Shown here: positions 41,493-50,742 of the stretch, one piece after another
How positions within the stretch are numbered: the stretch's first letter is position 1
Layout of the letters: every line of letters begins with the position of its first letter
DNA from: Alphaproteobacteria bacterium
GTDB taxonomy: Bacteria; Pseudomonadota; Alphaproteobacteria; Rickettsiales; UBA998
Direction: 5' to 3'
Length of the DNA stretch: 64,000 nt
NCBI GenBank assembly: GCA_004293935.1
Contig: RDZH01000019.1
Span: 1 to 64,000, forward strand
Made by a program: the position numbers and the translations under genes
Notes under the pieces: generated by a model
What the model saw: only the letters and a program-made list of their open reading frames with translations
What the model was told of the DNA's origin: nothing
The model's database searches: none

Positions 41493-42599
41493 TCACGCTG
41501 CACATTCATAATCTTCTTCTGCATCCGATGCCACTGCACCACGAGGAGCGGGTTGATAATCTTGTGCAAGCAATGCTTCATAATAGGCGCATAAATGCTC
41601 TTTAGCTTCTTCAACATCGTTGAAACGATTAAATTGATGACGAAACTCAGCAGAATTGGGTAGCCCTGTTGAATACCAACCAATATGCTTGCGAGCAATA
41701 CGCAACCCTCCCTCACGTCCATAAAGATGCAGCATTTCTTCTAAATGTCCAAGTAAGGTAGCATATTGTATGGCCAATGTCGGATCAGCGGGTACTTCCC
41801 CTGACGCAAGATACTGCATCATCTGTGCGGGAAACCACGGACGACCATAGGTACCGCGTCCGATCATGATGCCATCTGCACCCGATGCATGAATGGCAGC
41901 ATCACCATCCGCAAAACTCGTAATATCACCATTCGCAATGACAGGCAGCGAAATAGCCTCTTTCACTGAGCGGATAAAGCCCCAATCCGCATGACCTTTA
42001 TACATCTGACAACGGGTGCGCCCGTGAATCGTGATCATCTTAATCCCGCATTCTTCAGCAATCTTTGCCAAACGCGGTGCGTTCAAACTGTTGCTATCCC
42101 ACCCCATACGCATCTTTAGTGTGACGGGAATCGATACTGCCTTTGCCGTTGCCTCTAAAATACGTGCTGCAAGCGGTTCATCGCGCATGAGGGCAGAGCC
42201 AGCAAAGCCATTGACGACTTTCTTCACGGGGCAACCAAAATTAATATCGATAATATCCGCACCCATATCCTCATTGAGCTTGGCAGCTTCTGCCATGACT
42301 TCAGGTTCACACCCTGCAAGTTGCACTGCCATAGGATATTCATGTTCGCTACGCTGCGCCATACGCAAGGAATTTTTCGTTTGCAAAATCATTGCTTTTG
42401 AGGCAATCATTTCCGATACGACCATGCCCACCCCAAATTGTTTGACAAGGCGACGAAAAGGCAGATCCGATACGCCTGTCATTGGGGCAAGAATCACAGG
42501 ATGTTCAATACGGATAGTGTTGCCAATCGTCATAGGAGCGAGGCGTGGGGTAGGGGTGATGGTTTCAGCGAAATGAGTCGATTCCATAGTATGTATCAT
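41493..42599 (-). CDS. dusB: tRNA-dihydrouridine synthase B
   Basis: 368 residues. DusB reduces a uridine in the tRNA D-loop using FMN. The family blocks are [17 protein letters not shown] (near 38), [19 protein letters not shown] with the active-site Cys (near 110), [27 protein letters not shown], and [16 protein letters not shown] (near 240). The N-terminus is about 20 residues longer than usual and begins without a clear ribosome-binding site; a later Met (residue 5 or 23) may be the true start. It is divergent from ispDF. Confidence 0.93.
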   Translation of the reverse strand: MIHTMESTHFAETITPTPRLAPMTIGNTIRIEHPVILAPMTGVSDLPFRRLVKQFGVGMVVSEMIASKAMILQTKNSLRMAQRSEHEYPMAVQLAGCEPEVMAEAAKLNEDMGADIIDINFGCPVKKVVNGFAGSALMRDEPLAARILEATAKAVSIPVTLKMRMGWDSNSLNAPRLAKIAEECGIKMITIHGRTRCQMYKGHADWGFIRSVKEAISLPVIANGDITSFADGDAAIHASGADGIMIGRGTYGRPWFPAQMMQYLASGEVPADPTLAIQYATLLGHLEEMLHLYGREGGLRIARKHIGWYSTGLPNSAEFRHQFNRFNDVEEAKEHLCAYYEALLAQDYQPAPRGAVASDAEEDYECAA

Positions 42600-42659
42600 G
42601 AAAAAAGTTGTATATTATCACACTATATACTACAAACCGAGCAAAGGTGCTAGCATAGA

Positions 42660-43850
42660 ATGAATCCAACCATCGCAATCATTATCGTGGCAGGGGGAAC
42701 AGGAACGCGTTATGACGCGCACTTGCCCAAGCAATATCATGTTTTGGCAGGGAAAACCGTGCTAGAACATACGATGCATTATGCACATCATGCCCTGCCT
42801 GATGCACGCATGGTGCTGGTGACGCACCCTCAACATCATGATTATTATGCATCTCTTGTTCTGCCCGAACATATACGAGTTGATGGCGGGGAAACTCGTC
42901 AAGCATCTGTGTATGCGGGGTTATGTGCGCTTGCGCATAATCCGCCCGAGTTCATCTTGATTCATGATGCCGCACGTCCGTTTTTAACTCATGCCGTTGC
43001 GCATCGTCTGGTGCAGGGATTGCAGCACCATCATGCGGTGATTCCCGTGCTTCCTCTAGTCGATACGATGAAGCGGATCGATGCGGATGCGTGTGTGATA
43101 ACCACGGAAGATCGTCGCCAATTAGTCGCGGTACAAACCCCGCAAGCCTTCCATTATGCCACCATCAAAGCCCTACATGATCACGCATTGCACCATAATG
43201 CAACAGATGATGCGGCATTGTGTGAAGAAGCAGGCGTGAAGGTTGCCACCATCGTAGGAGACAATGCTTTGTTCAAAATCACCACCCAAGAAGATATGCA
43301 ACGCGCACAGCATTATCTTATGCCGTCTTATCCCACATTACGCACAGGCATGGGCTATGATGTTCATCGTTTGCTTGCCTATGATGATGATGTGCCGATT
43401 GAGGCGCGCCATATTATTCTAGGGGGTATAAAAATCCCACATACGCATTATTTATCAGGTCATTCTGATGCGGATGTGTTGTTACATGCCCTTACTGATG
43501 CCATTTTAGGGGCGGCGTGCGCGGGGGATATTGGGGATCATTTTCCGCCTACCAATCCCGCTTTTGCAGGGATGGATTCGCGCATATTCGTGCATGAAGC
43601 AATGCGGCAATTATCCATGCGCGGGGGAAGAATAGCCCATGCCGATATGACGATTCTATGTGAAGCACCCAAAATCACCCCCCATAAAGTAGCAATGAAT
43701 GAGGCAATCGCTCAGATGCTTGGCATTGCTACGTCGTGTGTGAATGTCAAAGCCACCACCACAGAAGGCTTAGGTTTTGAAGGCAGGCGTGAAGGCATTG
43801 CAGCGCAAGCTGTGGTGAGCGCAATCTTTGATGGGGGAGTGAAAAACTAG
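42660..43850 (+). CDS. ispDF: Bifunctional IspD/IspF (MEP-pathway cytidylyltransferase and cyclase)
   Basis: 396 residues, a fusion found mainly in alpha- and epsilonproteobacteria. The IspD half (about 1-225) starts IAIIIVAGGTGTRYDAHLPKQYHVLAGKTVLEHT, forming CDP-methylerythritol. The IspF half (about 235-396) shows GMGYDVHRL (zinc-binding Asp/His), LSGHSDADVLLHALTDAILGAACAGDIGDHFPPT and the C-terminal TTTEGLGFEGRREGIAAQAV, forming the cyclic diphosphate. No Shine-Dalgarno is visible. A long hairpin follows the stop. Confidence 0.97.
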   Translation: MNPTIAIIIVAGGTGTRYDAHLPKQYHVLAGKTVLEHTMHYAHHALPDARMVLVTHPQHHDYYASLVLPEHIRVDGGETRQASVYAGLCALAHNPPEFILIHDAARPFLTHAVAHRLVQGLQHHHAVIPVLPLVDTMKRIDADACVITTEDRRQLVAVQTPQAFHYATIKALHDHALHHNATDDAALCEEAGVKVATIVGDNALFKITTQEDMQRAQHYLMPSYPTLRTGMGYDVHRLLAYDDDVPIEARHIILGGIKIPHTHYLSGHSDADVLLHALTDAILGAACAGDIGDHFPPTNPAFAGMDSRIFVHEAMRQLSMRGGRIAHADMTILCEAPKITPHKVAMNEAIAQMLGIATSCVNVKATTTEGLGFEGRREGIAAQAVVSAIFDGGVKN

Positions 43851-43903
43851 GAACTTACCCATGAGGAATTATCCTATAATGATTATTATGGAAAGTGAAA
43901 TTG

Positions 43904-43955
43904 ATAGCGCGTAGCGATAGGTTCGTTAAAGAACCTATCAGCTAGGTCGCGCTAT
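43904..43955. terminator. Nested hairpin between convergent ispDF and pgpA
   Basis: ATAGCGCG...CGCGCTAT closes the structure and GATAGGTTCgttaaaGAACCTATC forms an inner 9-bp stem. The outer arms equal those at 16631-16696, and the inner arms resemble the ends of the 140-bp element. It would terminate both converging genes. Confidence 0.65.
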
Positions 43956-43966
43956 AACTATAGGAA

Positions 43967-44479
43967 CTATGGCACAAGATTATAGAGCAAAAAGAATATA
44001 TCATTATTATAATGCATTTGGCAGAGCAATTCTAACATGAAAAAGAGAATAATTCCGTAGATTCCAGCAAGCATATCATCCACCATGATGCCGAGTCCGC
44101 CAGATAATTTGCGATCTGCCCATGATACGGGATAAGGCTTCGTTATATCAAATAAGCGAAATAATATGAATCCGATAGCATAGGCGGTGATCGATAATGG
44201 CATAATAGAGAGCACAAGCCACTGACCTGCCACTTCATCAATCACTACTTCTTTCGGGTCTTTGCTGGTGGCGCAATCAAGTTTAAGGTATTGATCAGAA
44301 ATAATAATTCCAGCAAAAAAGATACCCCATGATGCCCAAAATACACTATGCGCACCCCACATATCATGCATAATCCATGCACAAGGCAAGGCAGCAAGCG
44401 AACCCCATGTGCCTGATGCAAACGGCATTTTTCCTGAATAAAACCATGTTGCAAGGGCTGTAATAATGTGTTTTTTCAT
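43967..44479 (-). CDS. pgpA: Phosphatidylglycerophosphatase A
   Basis: 170 residues. PgpA dephosphorylates phosphatidylglycerophosphate in the inner membrane, completing phosphatidylglycerol synthesis. Family blocks are GKMPFASGTWGSLAALP (near 17), SKDPKEVVIDEVAGQWL (near 70), FRLFDITKPYPVSWADRKLSGGLGIMVDDMLAGIY (near 107-140), with the metal-binding Asp residues. Three or four membrane helices are apparent. Transcribed after the FAD oxidoreductase gene on the same strand. Confidence 0.93.
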   Translation of the reverse strand: MKKHIITALATWFYSGKMPFASGTWGSLAALPCAWIMHDMWGAHSVFWASWGIFFAGIIISDQYLKLDCATSKDPKEVVIDEVAGQWLVLSIMPLSITAYAIGFILFRLFDITKPYPVSWADRKLSGGLGIMVDDMLAGIYGIILFFMLELLCQMHYNNDIFFLLYNLVP

Positions 44480-44574
44480 AAGGGATCGTGGCGTTACTTT
44501 GTTATATACATAAAACGCGCCATATGATACTAAAACTATACTAAAGTCAAGCGAGTTATGCTTGAAGATTGCGT

Positions 44575-45549
44575 CTAAATTGCTAGTATACGCTCCGCCA
44601 ACCGATTAGCACTCAGCCACACTTCTTCAATGCGCGATCCTGATGCCCAATCACTGGTTGCGGCGATGCCGTGCCTAGCATCAAGATAAAAACACATATC
44701 TCCTTTCCTATCCTCAATCACCGCATATTTCCAGCGATGCGTCGAGAGATAATCTGCACCCGCACTATCAATGGCTGTGAGAGCCATAAACTGTTCTACC
44801 AGCATTTTTTGTGCTTCTTGCATATCGCAATCACTATGTTCATCTGCCCAATGATTGCTTGAATGAACAAGAATAGAGGTAACGTCCTTATTCCGCTGTG
44901 GCTTCGTAGAATTGATGATAATCCACTCAATCGGATTATTGCGTACTTTTGCTGCAATCCACTGCTTATTCCATGGTCTGTTAAAGCCAATCATCAATGA
45001 ATAACAGCCATGCATAGGCGCGCCATGAAGCGGTGTTTCGGTGTGAAATAAGGTTTGTGTTTGTGCAAGCGGAGCGGTGGAAATCACCCAATCATATGCA
45101 CCTAAAGGCGTGCCTTGTTTATCCTGCAGTTCCCAAAAATCTGACTGCTTGCGCGTTAGTGGCGCGACTTCACAAGAAAGCCGCACATCAAGCCCTTGCC
45201 CTAATTGTTTGCATACACTATTCATGTTCGGTGTAGCCACCCAATGAGGTTCAAACCATAAGCGTTTTGTCGCTTTTTTTCCGAGTTCCAAATTAATGAC
45301 TTTGCCATGCCACTCAGCAACCAACCCGTCTTCGATATAGGGTTGCAAAAAAGATTGGAACTCGTGCGTGCGTGCCGTAAAATAGGGCGCACCATGGTCA
45401 AAATAAAACGGATCGGCGTAGCGCGTACTCATACGCCCACCGACACCGCGTGCTTTTTCAAAAATAGTAACATGAGCATGTTCTTTGAGTTTTTGCCCGA
45501 GCGTAAGCCCTGATATTCCTGCACCAATAATCGCAATATTCTTTTTCAT
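44575..45549 (-). CDS. FAD-dependent amine-oxidase/renalase-like oxidoreductase
   Basis: 324 residues from [32 protein letters not shown], a Rossmann FAD fold. [25 protein letters not shown] (near 38-62) is typical of the renalase-like NAD/FAD-dependent oxidoreductases. A C-terminal [23 protein letters not shown] closes the fold. Bacterial relatives repair or oxidise off-pathway reduced nucleotides, but the substrate is unproven here. Its ATG overlaps the stop of the DUF2256 gene by 4 nt, so the two are coupled. Confidence 0.83.
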   Translation of the reverse strand: MKKNIAIIGAGISGLTLGQKLKEHAHVTIFEKARGVGGRMSTRYADPFYFDHGAPYFTARTHEFQSFLQPYIEDGLVAEWHGKVINLELGKKATKRLWFEPHWVATPNMNSVCKQLGQGLDVRLSCEVAPLTRKQSDFWELQDKQGTPLGAYDWVISTAPLAQTQTLFHTETPLHGAPMHGCYSLMIGFNRPWNKQWIAAKVRNNPIEWIIINSTKPQRNKDVTSILVHSSNHWADEHSDCDMQEAQKMLVEQFMALTAIDSAGADYLSTHRWKYAVIEDRKGDMCFYLDARHGIAATSDWASGSRIEEVWLSANRLAERILAI

Positions 45550-45692
45550 ACACACTTCGTCTTCTTACATTTATCTGAACAATATTTGACTTCATCCCAC
45601 GCTTTTTCCCATTTTTTGCGCCATGCAAAAGGTCTGCCACAACGTGCGCATATCTTGGTTGGAAGATGTTGTTTTTTAACCCCCCTAGGCAT
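45546..45692 (-). CDS. DUF2256 small zinc-ribbon-like protein (not in the ORF track)
   Basis: 48 residues: [48 protein letters not shown]. The [28 protein letters not shown] core is the DUF2256 signature, with Cys pairs that can hold zinc. AGAGG lies 5 nt before the ATG, and the stop overlaps the oxidoreductase start (ATGA). The track shows a different frame here (45458..45640), which is a shadow. Function unknown, but DUF2256 genes frequently accompany oxidoreductases or cryptochrome-like genes. Confidence 0.88.
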   Translation of the reverse strand: MPRGVKKQHLPTKICARCGRPFAWRKKWEKAWDEVKYCSDKCKKTKCV

Positions 45693-45712
45693 CGAATCCT
45701 CTTAGTGCTTTG

Positions 45713-46555
45713 TTAAAAATCGCGTCCTGAATTGCCTCGCCCTCTATCTTGATCACCGATAGTTTGCCCCGTATGTTTACCAACGATATTCAGCCCTTGT
45801 GCTGCCATGCGTTTCACCATGTCACGTGATTGTTCATAGACCATTAGTTGGCTAGTTGCAAAACGCATCCCTGCTTTATTCATCTCTGTGACATCATTGC
45901 GTATATATTCACGCGTCTGTTGCACTGCCCCGATTGCCCCCTGCACTTCCGATTTGTTTGGTGCGCCTTTTGCCAACATCTGTACTAATTTGCGCTTCAA
46001 CCCTTCATGCTCCAATTCTTGCGCACCGCGCATGACTTGCTGCACACCAATCGTTCCTTGGGCAAATTGTTTGAGCATCTGCTCAAGACGGTAGCAATCT
46101 TCCAGCATCACATTCGATTCTTCTTTACGCGCTCGGATGTTATCTTCCATGAAATCCACCATGATCGCAGCAAAATAGACGGTATAATCCTTATAATAAT
46201 CCCCTAATTGTTGCTTTACTTGCCGATCAGGACGTTGCTCAGCATGATGTTGATGATACACTGTGAGGGCATCGGATACGGAAAAATGGTGATCCCCCCT
46301 GCCCGCCACCAATGGGCGGCTACTAATCAACCGTAGCATCTCAATATCATAAGCAAGCCGTTCAGCAGAAAGACGCGAATCTTTGCTGAGTCCGTTCAAA
46401 TAATCATTGCCAAGGGCGCGTACCGCATCATGATAATAATCAATACGCGGACGAAAATCCCCCTCATGCCCATAAATTTGATGCTGCCGTTCCAGCATGT
46501 TAATCTGCTCATATTTCGCAATAATTAAAGGGAGTAAGGCGTGACGATCGGACAT
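45713..46555 (-). CDS. Hypothetical helical protein (280 aa)
   Basis: 280 residues from MSDRHALLPLIIAKYEQINMLER. It is helical, charged, without signal peptide or membrane span, with a repeated helical pattern (QMLKQFAQGTIGVQQVMRGAQELEHEGLKRKLVQML; EVQGAIGAVQQTREYIRNDVTEMNKAGMRF). The C-terminus is Gly/Arg/Asp-rich (TGQTIGDQDRGRGNSGRDF). It lies between rlmH and the DUF2256 gene on the same strand. I recognise no family. Confidence 0.6.
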   Translation of the reverse strand: MSDRHALLPLIIAKYEQINMLERQHQIYGHEGDFRPRIDYYHDAVRALGNDYLNGLSKDSRLSAERLAYDIEMLRLISSRPLVAGRGDHHFSVSDALTVYHQHHAEQRPDRQVKQQLGDYYKDYTVYFAAIMVDFMEDNIRARKEESNVMLEDCYRLEQMLKQFAQGTIGVQQVMRGAQELEHEGLKRKLVQMLAKGAPNKSEVQGAIGAVQQTREYIRNDVTEMNKAGMRFATSQLMVYEQSRDMVKRMAAQGLNIVGKHTGQTIGDQDRGRGNSGRDF

Positions 46556-46597
46556 AATGATAAGTATATACCACATAGGGCAATGATTGCAATAGGA

Positions 46598-47068
46598 CTA
46601 TGCCTCACGATGATAAGGATGCCCTGAAAGGATGCACTGCGCACGGTAGAGTTGCTCTGCAAGCAACCCACGCACCAATAGATGCGGCCATGTCATCGCC
46701 CCGAAGGATAACATCACCGTCGAAGAAGGCAACATGGTTTTATCCAACCCGACATCACCACCAATCAAAAAAGCAGTGTTGCGCGTTCCCGTATCGCGCC
46801 ATCCCCCAAGCATCTGTGCAAAATGGGAACTTGTCATAGTGCGTCCTGTTTCATCGAGTACGATGATCTGCTCAGCACGCAAGGTTTTTGCAGCATCGAG
46901 CAATAATTGCGTATCATGCGTTTGCTGTTGTGCGCGTGTGGGATAATGCGTGCTTTCATATTCTTTAAGCATAATCTTCCACTGACTACGCGCCACATAA
47001 TGCTCAAATAATTCACGTTCGCGTGCTTGCTTTTTCCATTTTCCCAGCGTGAGAATCGTACAGTGCAT
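46598..47068 (-). CDS. rlmH: 23S rRNA (pseudouridine-1915-N3)-methyltransferase
   Basis: 156 residues, the SPOUT-fold methyltransferase that modifies pseudouridine 1915 of 23S rRNA in assembled 70S ribosomes. The knot motifs are seen: IIVLDETGRTMTSSHFAQML (near 68), AFLIGGDVGLDK (near 100) and LSFGAMTWPHLLVRGLLAEQLYRAQCILSGHPYHR at the C-terminus, all near-invariant in the family. It starts 1 nt after the astD stop. Confidence 0.96.
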   Translation of the reverse strand: MHCTILTLGKWKKQARERELFEHYVARSQWKIMLKEYESTHYPTRAQQQTHDTQLLLDAAKTLRAEQIIVLDETGRTMTSSHFAQMLGGWRDTGTRNTAFLIGGDVGLDKTMLPSSTVMLSFGAMTWPHLLVRGLLAEQLYRAQCILSGHPYHREA

Positions 47069-47069
47069 A

Positions 47070-48488
47070 TTAAGTAGATAGCCCTATTAGGGGGCAACCT
47101 TCCACCGCATCTGTGGCAAGTGTTGCCACGGGATAGGCGCAATAATCCGCTGCATAATAGGCACTTGGGCGATAATTCCCACTATGCCCCGGCCCACCGA
47201 ACGGAGAACTGCTTGCAGCTCCCGTAGTTGGGCGGTTGCGGTTAAGAATGCCTGCACGCAAATGACGATAGGCATAATCCCAATAGGCATCATCATCGGT
47301 GATCACCCCTGCGGAAAGTCCGTAAGCGGTAGCATTGGCAACACGCACGGCTTCCTCGCCATCTGCCACGCGGATAATCTGCAATAACGGGCCAAATACT
47401 TCTTCATCTTCAATGCCGTCAATGCCCGTGACATCAAGCAATCCTGCCGTAAGGAACGGGCGATCCGCAATGGTGCGCTCCGCCTTATGCAAGAGTTTTG
47501 CCCCACGTGCAATGAGTGCTTCTTGCGCGTTTAATACTGCATCGGCTTGTGTGTTATTAATCAGTGCTGCCATATAAGGCTCAGGGGTAGCGAAGGCATC
47601 ACCCACGGTTAAACGCCCTGTTACATCCTGCAATGCTGCAATCACCTTATCCCCTTGCGCTCCTACAGGTACAATTAAGCGGCGCGCACAGGTGCAACGC
47701 TGCCCCGACGATGCAAAAGCGGATTCCACAATCAGTTGTGCGGCTTTGTACGCATCATCGGCATGGTGCGCAATAAGCGGGTTGTTGCCCCCCATCTCTA
47801 GTGCTAACATCACTTCGGGTCGTCCGCTTAAGGCTTTATGAATTGCCTTGCCTGTGGCATAGCTGCCTGTAAATAATACCCCAGAAATGCTTGGATGCTG
47901 CACTAATGCTTCTCCTTGTGCGCGTCCCCCTTGCACACACTGCACCACATCTGTGGGGAATCCTGCTTCATGGAATAATTCAACAATCAGCGCACCACAT
48001 GCAGGCGTTTGTTCGCTAGGTTTAAGAATCACGACATTGCCTGCAAGCAATGCGGGTACTATATGCCCATTGGGTAAATGCATGGGGAAATTATATGGTC
48101 CAAACACCGCCATCACACCGATCGGTCGATGCGTCACACGGCGTTGTATGCCACCATCCATAGTGCTATTCGTCTCGCCTGTGCGTTGATGATATGCTTC
48201 GATGGAAATTGCTACCTTAGAGATCATCACCCCTGCTTCAGCCTTCGCATCGCGCAGCACTTTACCATTTTCTTTAGCAATAAGATGTTCAATTTCTTCG
48301 CGGCGTGCTTTCACGCGTTCTGCATAACGCTGCAAGAGTTCGATACGTTCGTCTAGTGTTGTATGCGACCATGGCGTGAATGCGGTGCGCGCACGATCCA
48401 CTATGTCATTCATCGCAGATAATGGCGTTTCATCACCGCGCCATATCTCATCTCCCGTTGCGGGATTATAAGAGGATAATATCGTCAT
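47070..48488 (-). CDS. astD: Succinylglutamate-semialdehyde dehydrogenase
   Basis: 472 residues from MTILSSYNPATGDEIWRG (the track begins at a TTG). An aldehyde dehydrogenase with PYNFPMHLPNGHIVPALLAGNVVILKPSEQTPA (near 145-175), the catalytic Glu in LALEMGGNNPL (near 245) and Cys in SSGQRCTCARR (near 280). The MHLPNGHIVPALLAGN block is typical of AstD, the fourth step of the arginine succinyltransferase pathway. Other ast genes are absent here, so the physiological substrate is inferred from family. It leads an operon with rlmH. Confidence 0.88.
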   Translation of the reverse strand: MTILSSYNPATGDEIWRGDETPLSAMNDIVDRARTAFTPWSHTTLDERIELLQRYAERVKARREEIEHLIAKENGKVLRDAKAEAGVMISKVAISIEAYHQRTGETNSTMDGGIQRRVTHRPIGVMAVFGPYNFPMHLPNGHIVPALLAGNVVILKPSEQTPACGALIVELFHEAGFPTDVVQCVQGGRAQGEALVQHPSISGVLFTGSYATGKAIHKALSGRPEVMLALEMGGNNPLIAHHADDAYKAAQLIVESAFASSGQRCTCARRLIVPVGAQGDKVIAALQDVTGRLTVGDAFATPEPYMAALINNTQADAVLNAQEALIARGAKLLHKAERTIADRPFLTAGLLDVTGIDGIEDEEVFGPLLQIIRVADGEEAVRVANATAYGLSAGVITDDDAYWDYAYRHLRAGILNRNRPTTGAASSSPFGGPGHSGNYRPSAYYAADYCAYPVATLATDAVEGCPLIGLST

Positions 48489-48582
48489 GCGCAAAAAGAT
48501 GAACTATTTCTATCCTAGATGCAAGTATTTTATTGGCATGATTGTTCATTTCTTGGCACGTTCATCATACATCGTAGTTTCC

Positions 48583-48654
48583 GTCATAGTTGGCGTAAGG
48601 CTGGCATCCAGTCAAAATGGTTATCTGGACTCCTGCCTTACGTCAAGAGTGACG
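48583..48654. repeat. GTCAT...GTGACG palindromic repeat, copy 5
   Basis: GTCATAGTTGGCGTAAGGCT at the left, and CTGCCTTACGTCAAGAGTGAC at the right. It is the most diverged copy. It lies upstream of astD in a ~350-bp gap that otherwise holds only the CTCCCGCC-type repeat (48668-48730). Confidence 0.6.
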
Positions 48655-48667
48655 AATTTTATTGCGA

Positions 48668-48730
48668 ATCATCTCACCCCCCTCATGCGATAGGAATGGG
48701 TTACTCTCCCGCCTGCAGGGGAGTCCAAGA
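48668..48730. repeat. Short palindromic repeat (CTCCCGCC), copy 2
   Basis: CTCATGCGATAGGAATGGGT followed by TACTCTCCCGCCTGCAGGGGAG matches 34135-34175 in layout; the inner stem CTCCCGCCtGCAGGGGAG is imperfect here. Confidence 0.5.
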
Positions 48731-48837
48731 ATCAAGGTTTTTCAACGAAAAACCGCAGATGATTGGGTAGGGGGGATAGAATGCACCCCCACAGTGCAGC
48801 ATCAGATTTCTTTGTCAAAATCTATGCATCCACAATG

Positions 48838-50052
48838 TTACACAAACCGTTCTTGCCCAGTCGCTTTAACAGGCGTGACAACTTTTGGAGTTGCCGAAGG
48901 AGGGGCTACGCTTGCAACATCAGCCTCACCCTGAAGTTTTTCTTTTTGTGCAATAAGTGGTTCAAAAGCACCTTTCATTTGTGCTGCTGCAACAACAACA
49001 GGATTCTCGCGCATTGCTTGTAATGTAATCGGGCCAATAATACCATCTGGCTCGACACCAAGAGTTTTCTGAAGTTTTGTGATAGCTGCCACGGTTTTTT
49101 CACACCAAATACCACTTGATTCACAACCAAGTTGCCTTTGTATGCCTGCAATGACTTGAGGGTCAGAGTCAGGGCCAATATATTCGCCTTTTTTAACAAT
49201 GCCATCCACACCTACAAGCGTGCGTTGCGTATCACCCTCAATCACTTTCTTAGTTTCTACAGCGTGCGTCTCTAATGCCTTCAACTCATCCTGAGTTTTT
49301 GCCTGCGCTATTTGTGCCTTATTCTCTGCAATTTTCGCAGTTGCTGCTTGTTCAAGCATTTGTTCTTTCACTTTCTCAACATCACCACGAGCAACGATCG
49401 CGCCTGTTTCGTTATGCTTAAATGAACCCGCGCCAAAACGTCCAGTTAATTCAGTATGGGTCTCAGCAAAAATTTTGTTGACACTTTCTTTTAGTGGTGC
49501 TTTAGCTTGTTCAATACGTTGCCTTGCAACAGAATCTTGCAAAATTTCTCCTGTTTCCCTGTCTCTGTAGATACTAAATTCCCCGCCTCGCACGGTCTTT
49601 TTTTCTTCCGCAATACCCGCCAATATATGCACAGGATCTTGATCTTTGATTTCTGCTGGTGCAACATTTTTTGGTGCTACCGCTGGAACAGTTTCTTGCG
49701 CGACCGTTGCAACCTTTTCTTGTGGATGATTTTTTGCTTGCTCCGCAGCTATTTTCTTGAATAAAGAATCTTTTAGCTCATCAACTTGCGTATGCTCGAC
49801 TACTTCGCCCGTGTTTGATCGGTAATTTGTTACGCCACCACGCCCACCTATTGCTTCGTAATTAGATTTAATATAGTCATCTACTTGCGCTTGGATGTTT
49901 TTTTCTACTTGCGCGAACTTTTCTTGCGCTGCTTTCGCATCGATTGCTTGCCCAGTTTGTCTATCTTTATAGATCGTACCTTGCCCACCGCGAATATTTT
50001 TTACTTCAACATCTATACCAGCTATGGTCTGAATATCTTTATTTTCTGTCAT
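48838..50052 (-). CDS. Protein with two tandem RGG-type modules and a peptidoglycan-binding domain
   Basis: 404 residues from MTENKDIQTIAGIDVEVK. Two homologous modules of about 100 residues occur: IAGIDVEVKNIRGGQGTIYKDRQTGQAI... and LAGIAEEKKTVRGGEFSIYRDRETGEIL..., each ending with an Asn-x-TGE/TGA turn and a helix. A coiled segment follows, then a peptidoglycan-binding-1 type domain (IAGIQRQLGCESSGIWCEKTVAAITKLQKTLGVEPDGIIGPITLQAM near 310-360). There is no signal peptide, so export, if any, would use another route. Function unknown. Confidence 0.7.
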   Translation of the reverse strand: MTENKDIQTIAGIDVEVKNIRGGQGTIYKDRQTGQAIDAKAAQEKFAQVEKNIQAQVDDYIKSNYEAIGGRGGVTNYRSNTGEVVEHTQVDELKDSLFKKIAAEQAKNHPQEKVATVAQETVPAVAPKNVAPAEIKDQDPVHILAGIAEEKKTVRGGEFSIYRDRETGEILQDSVARQRIEQAKAPLKESVNKIFAETHTELTGRFGAGSFKHNETGAIVARGDVEKVKEQMLEQAATAKIAENKAQIAQAKTQDELKALETHAVETKKVIEGDTQRTLVGVDGIVKKGEYIGPDSDPQVIAGIQRQLGCESSGIWCEKTVAAITKLQKTLGVEPDGIIGPITLQAMRENPVVVAAAQMKGAFEPLIAQKEKLQGEADVASVAPPSATPKVVTPVKATGQERFV

Positions 50053-50169
50053 ATAATGCTCCATCATGATTCAATGTAGAATGCCTTCATATATAAGCAT
50101 TCCTTGTGCTATACCAATAATCTAGCAACAAAATATGTCAATTTCATGACAAAATAAGCGTATGTTACA

Positions 50170-50739
50170 TTAATTTACCGCATCTAACGATAATAATGTC
50201 AAATGATGGTTGGTATAGACGCATATATCACCTGCAATCTTCATAGCTTTACGTGCCAAATCTTCCGCACTCATGCCCTCCACATCCAACAATGCGCGGG
50301 CTGCTGCTAAGGCATAATTCCCACCCGATCCAATGGCAGCGATGCCATCTTCAGGTTCAAGCACATCACCCGTACCGCTCAAAATGAGGGTAGTGCGTTC
50401 ATCTGCCACAATCATCATCGCTTCCAAACGACGCAAATAACGATCAGTACGCCAATCTTTGGCTAATTCTACGCAAGCACGCATTAATTGTTTTGGATGT
50501 TTTTCTAATTTCGCTTCAAGGCGTTCAAAGAGCGTGAAGGCATCTGCGGTTGCTCCTGCAAATCCTGTGATAATGCTGCCATCTGCAAGGGTACGCACTT
50601 TTTTGGCACTGGATTTAATGACAGTATGACCAAGGCTTACCTGCCCATCTCCTGCAATAACAACCTTATCGCCTTTGCGGACGCATAAAATAGTCGTAGC
50701 GTGCCATGAAGCATCAGATGATGATTGAGAATGGTTCAT
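50170..50739 (-). CDS. hslV: ATP-dependent protease subunit HslV
   Basis: 189 residues. HslV is the proteasome-like peptidase of the HslUV (ClpQY) protease. After a short propeptide ([14 protein letters not shown]) the mature N-terminal Thr begins [28 protein letters not shown], the catalytic block. The rest ([41 protein letters not shown]) is standard. The ATPase gene hslU, which usually follows directly, is not present downstream. It is preceded by the 107-aa gene with 3-nt spacing. Confidence 0.96.
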   Translation of the reverse strand: MNHSQSSSDASWHATTILCVRKGDKVVIAGDGQVSLGHTVIKSSAKKVRTLADGSIITGFAGATADAFTLFERLEAKLEKHPKQLMRACVELAKDWRTDRYLRRLEAMMIVADERTTLILSGTGDVLEPEDGIAAIGSGGNYALAAARALLDVEGMSAEDLARKAMKIAGDICVYTNHHLTLLSLDAVN

Positions 50740-50742
50740 ATA

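Noticed and set aside
41432-41722. 96-aa minus-strand ORF overlapping the end of dusB
   Set aside because: It is a second frame over the dusB 3' end and a repeat; the dusB frame has clear family motifs.
45458-45640. 60-aa ORF in the track
   Set aside because: It reads the wrong frame over the DUF2256 gene and the start of the oxidoreductase.
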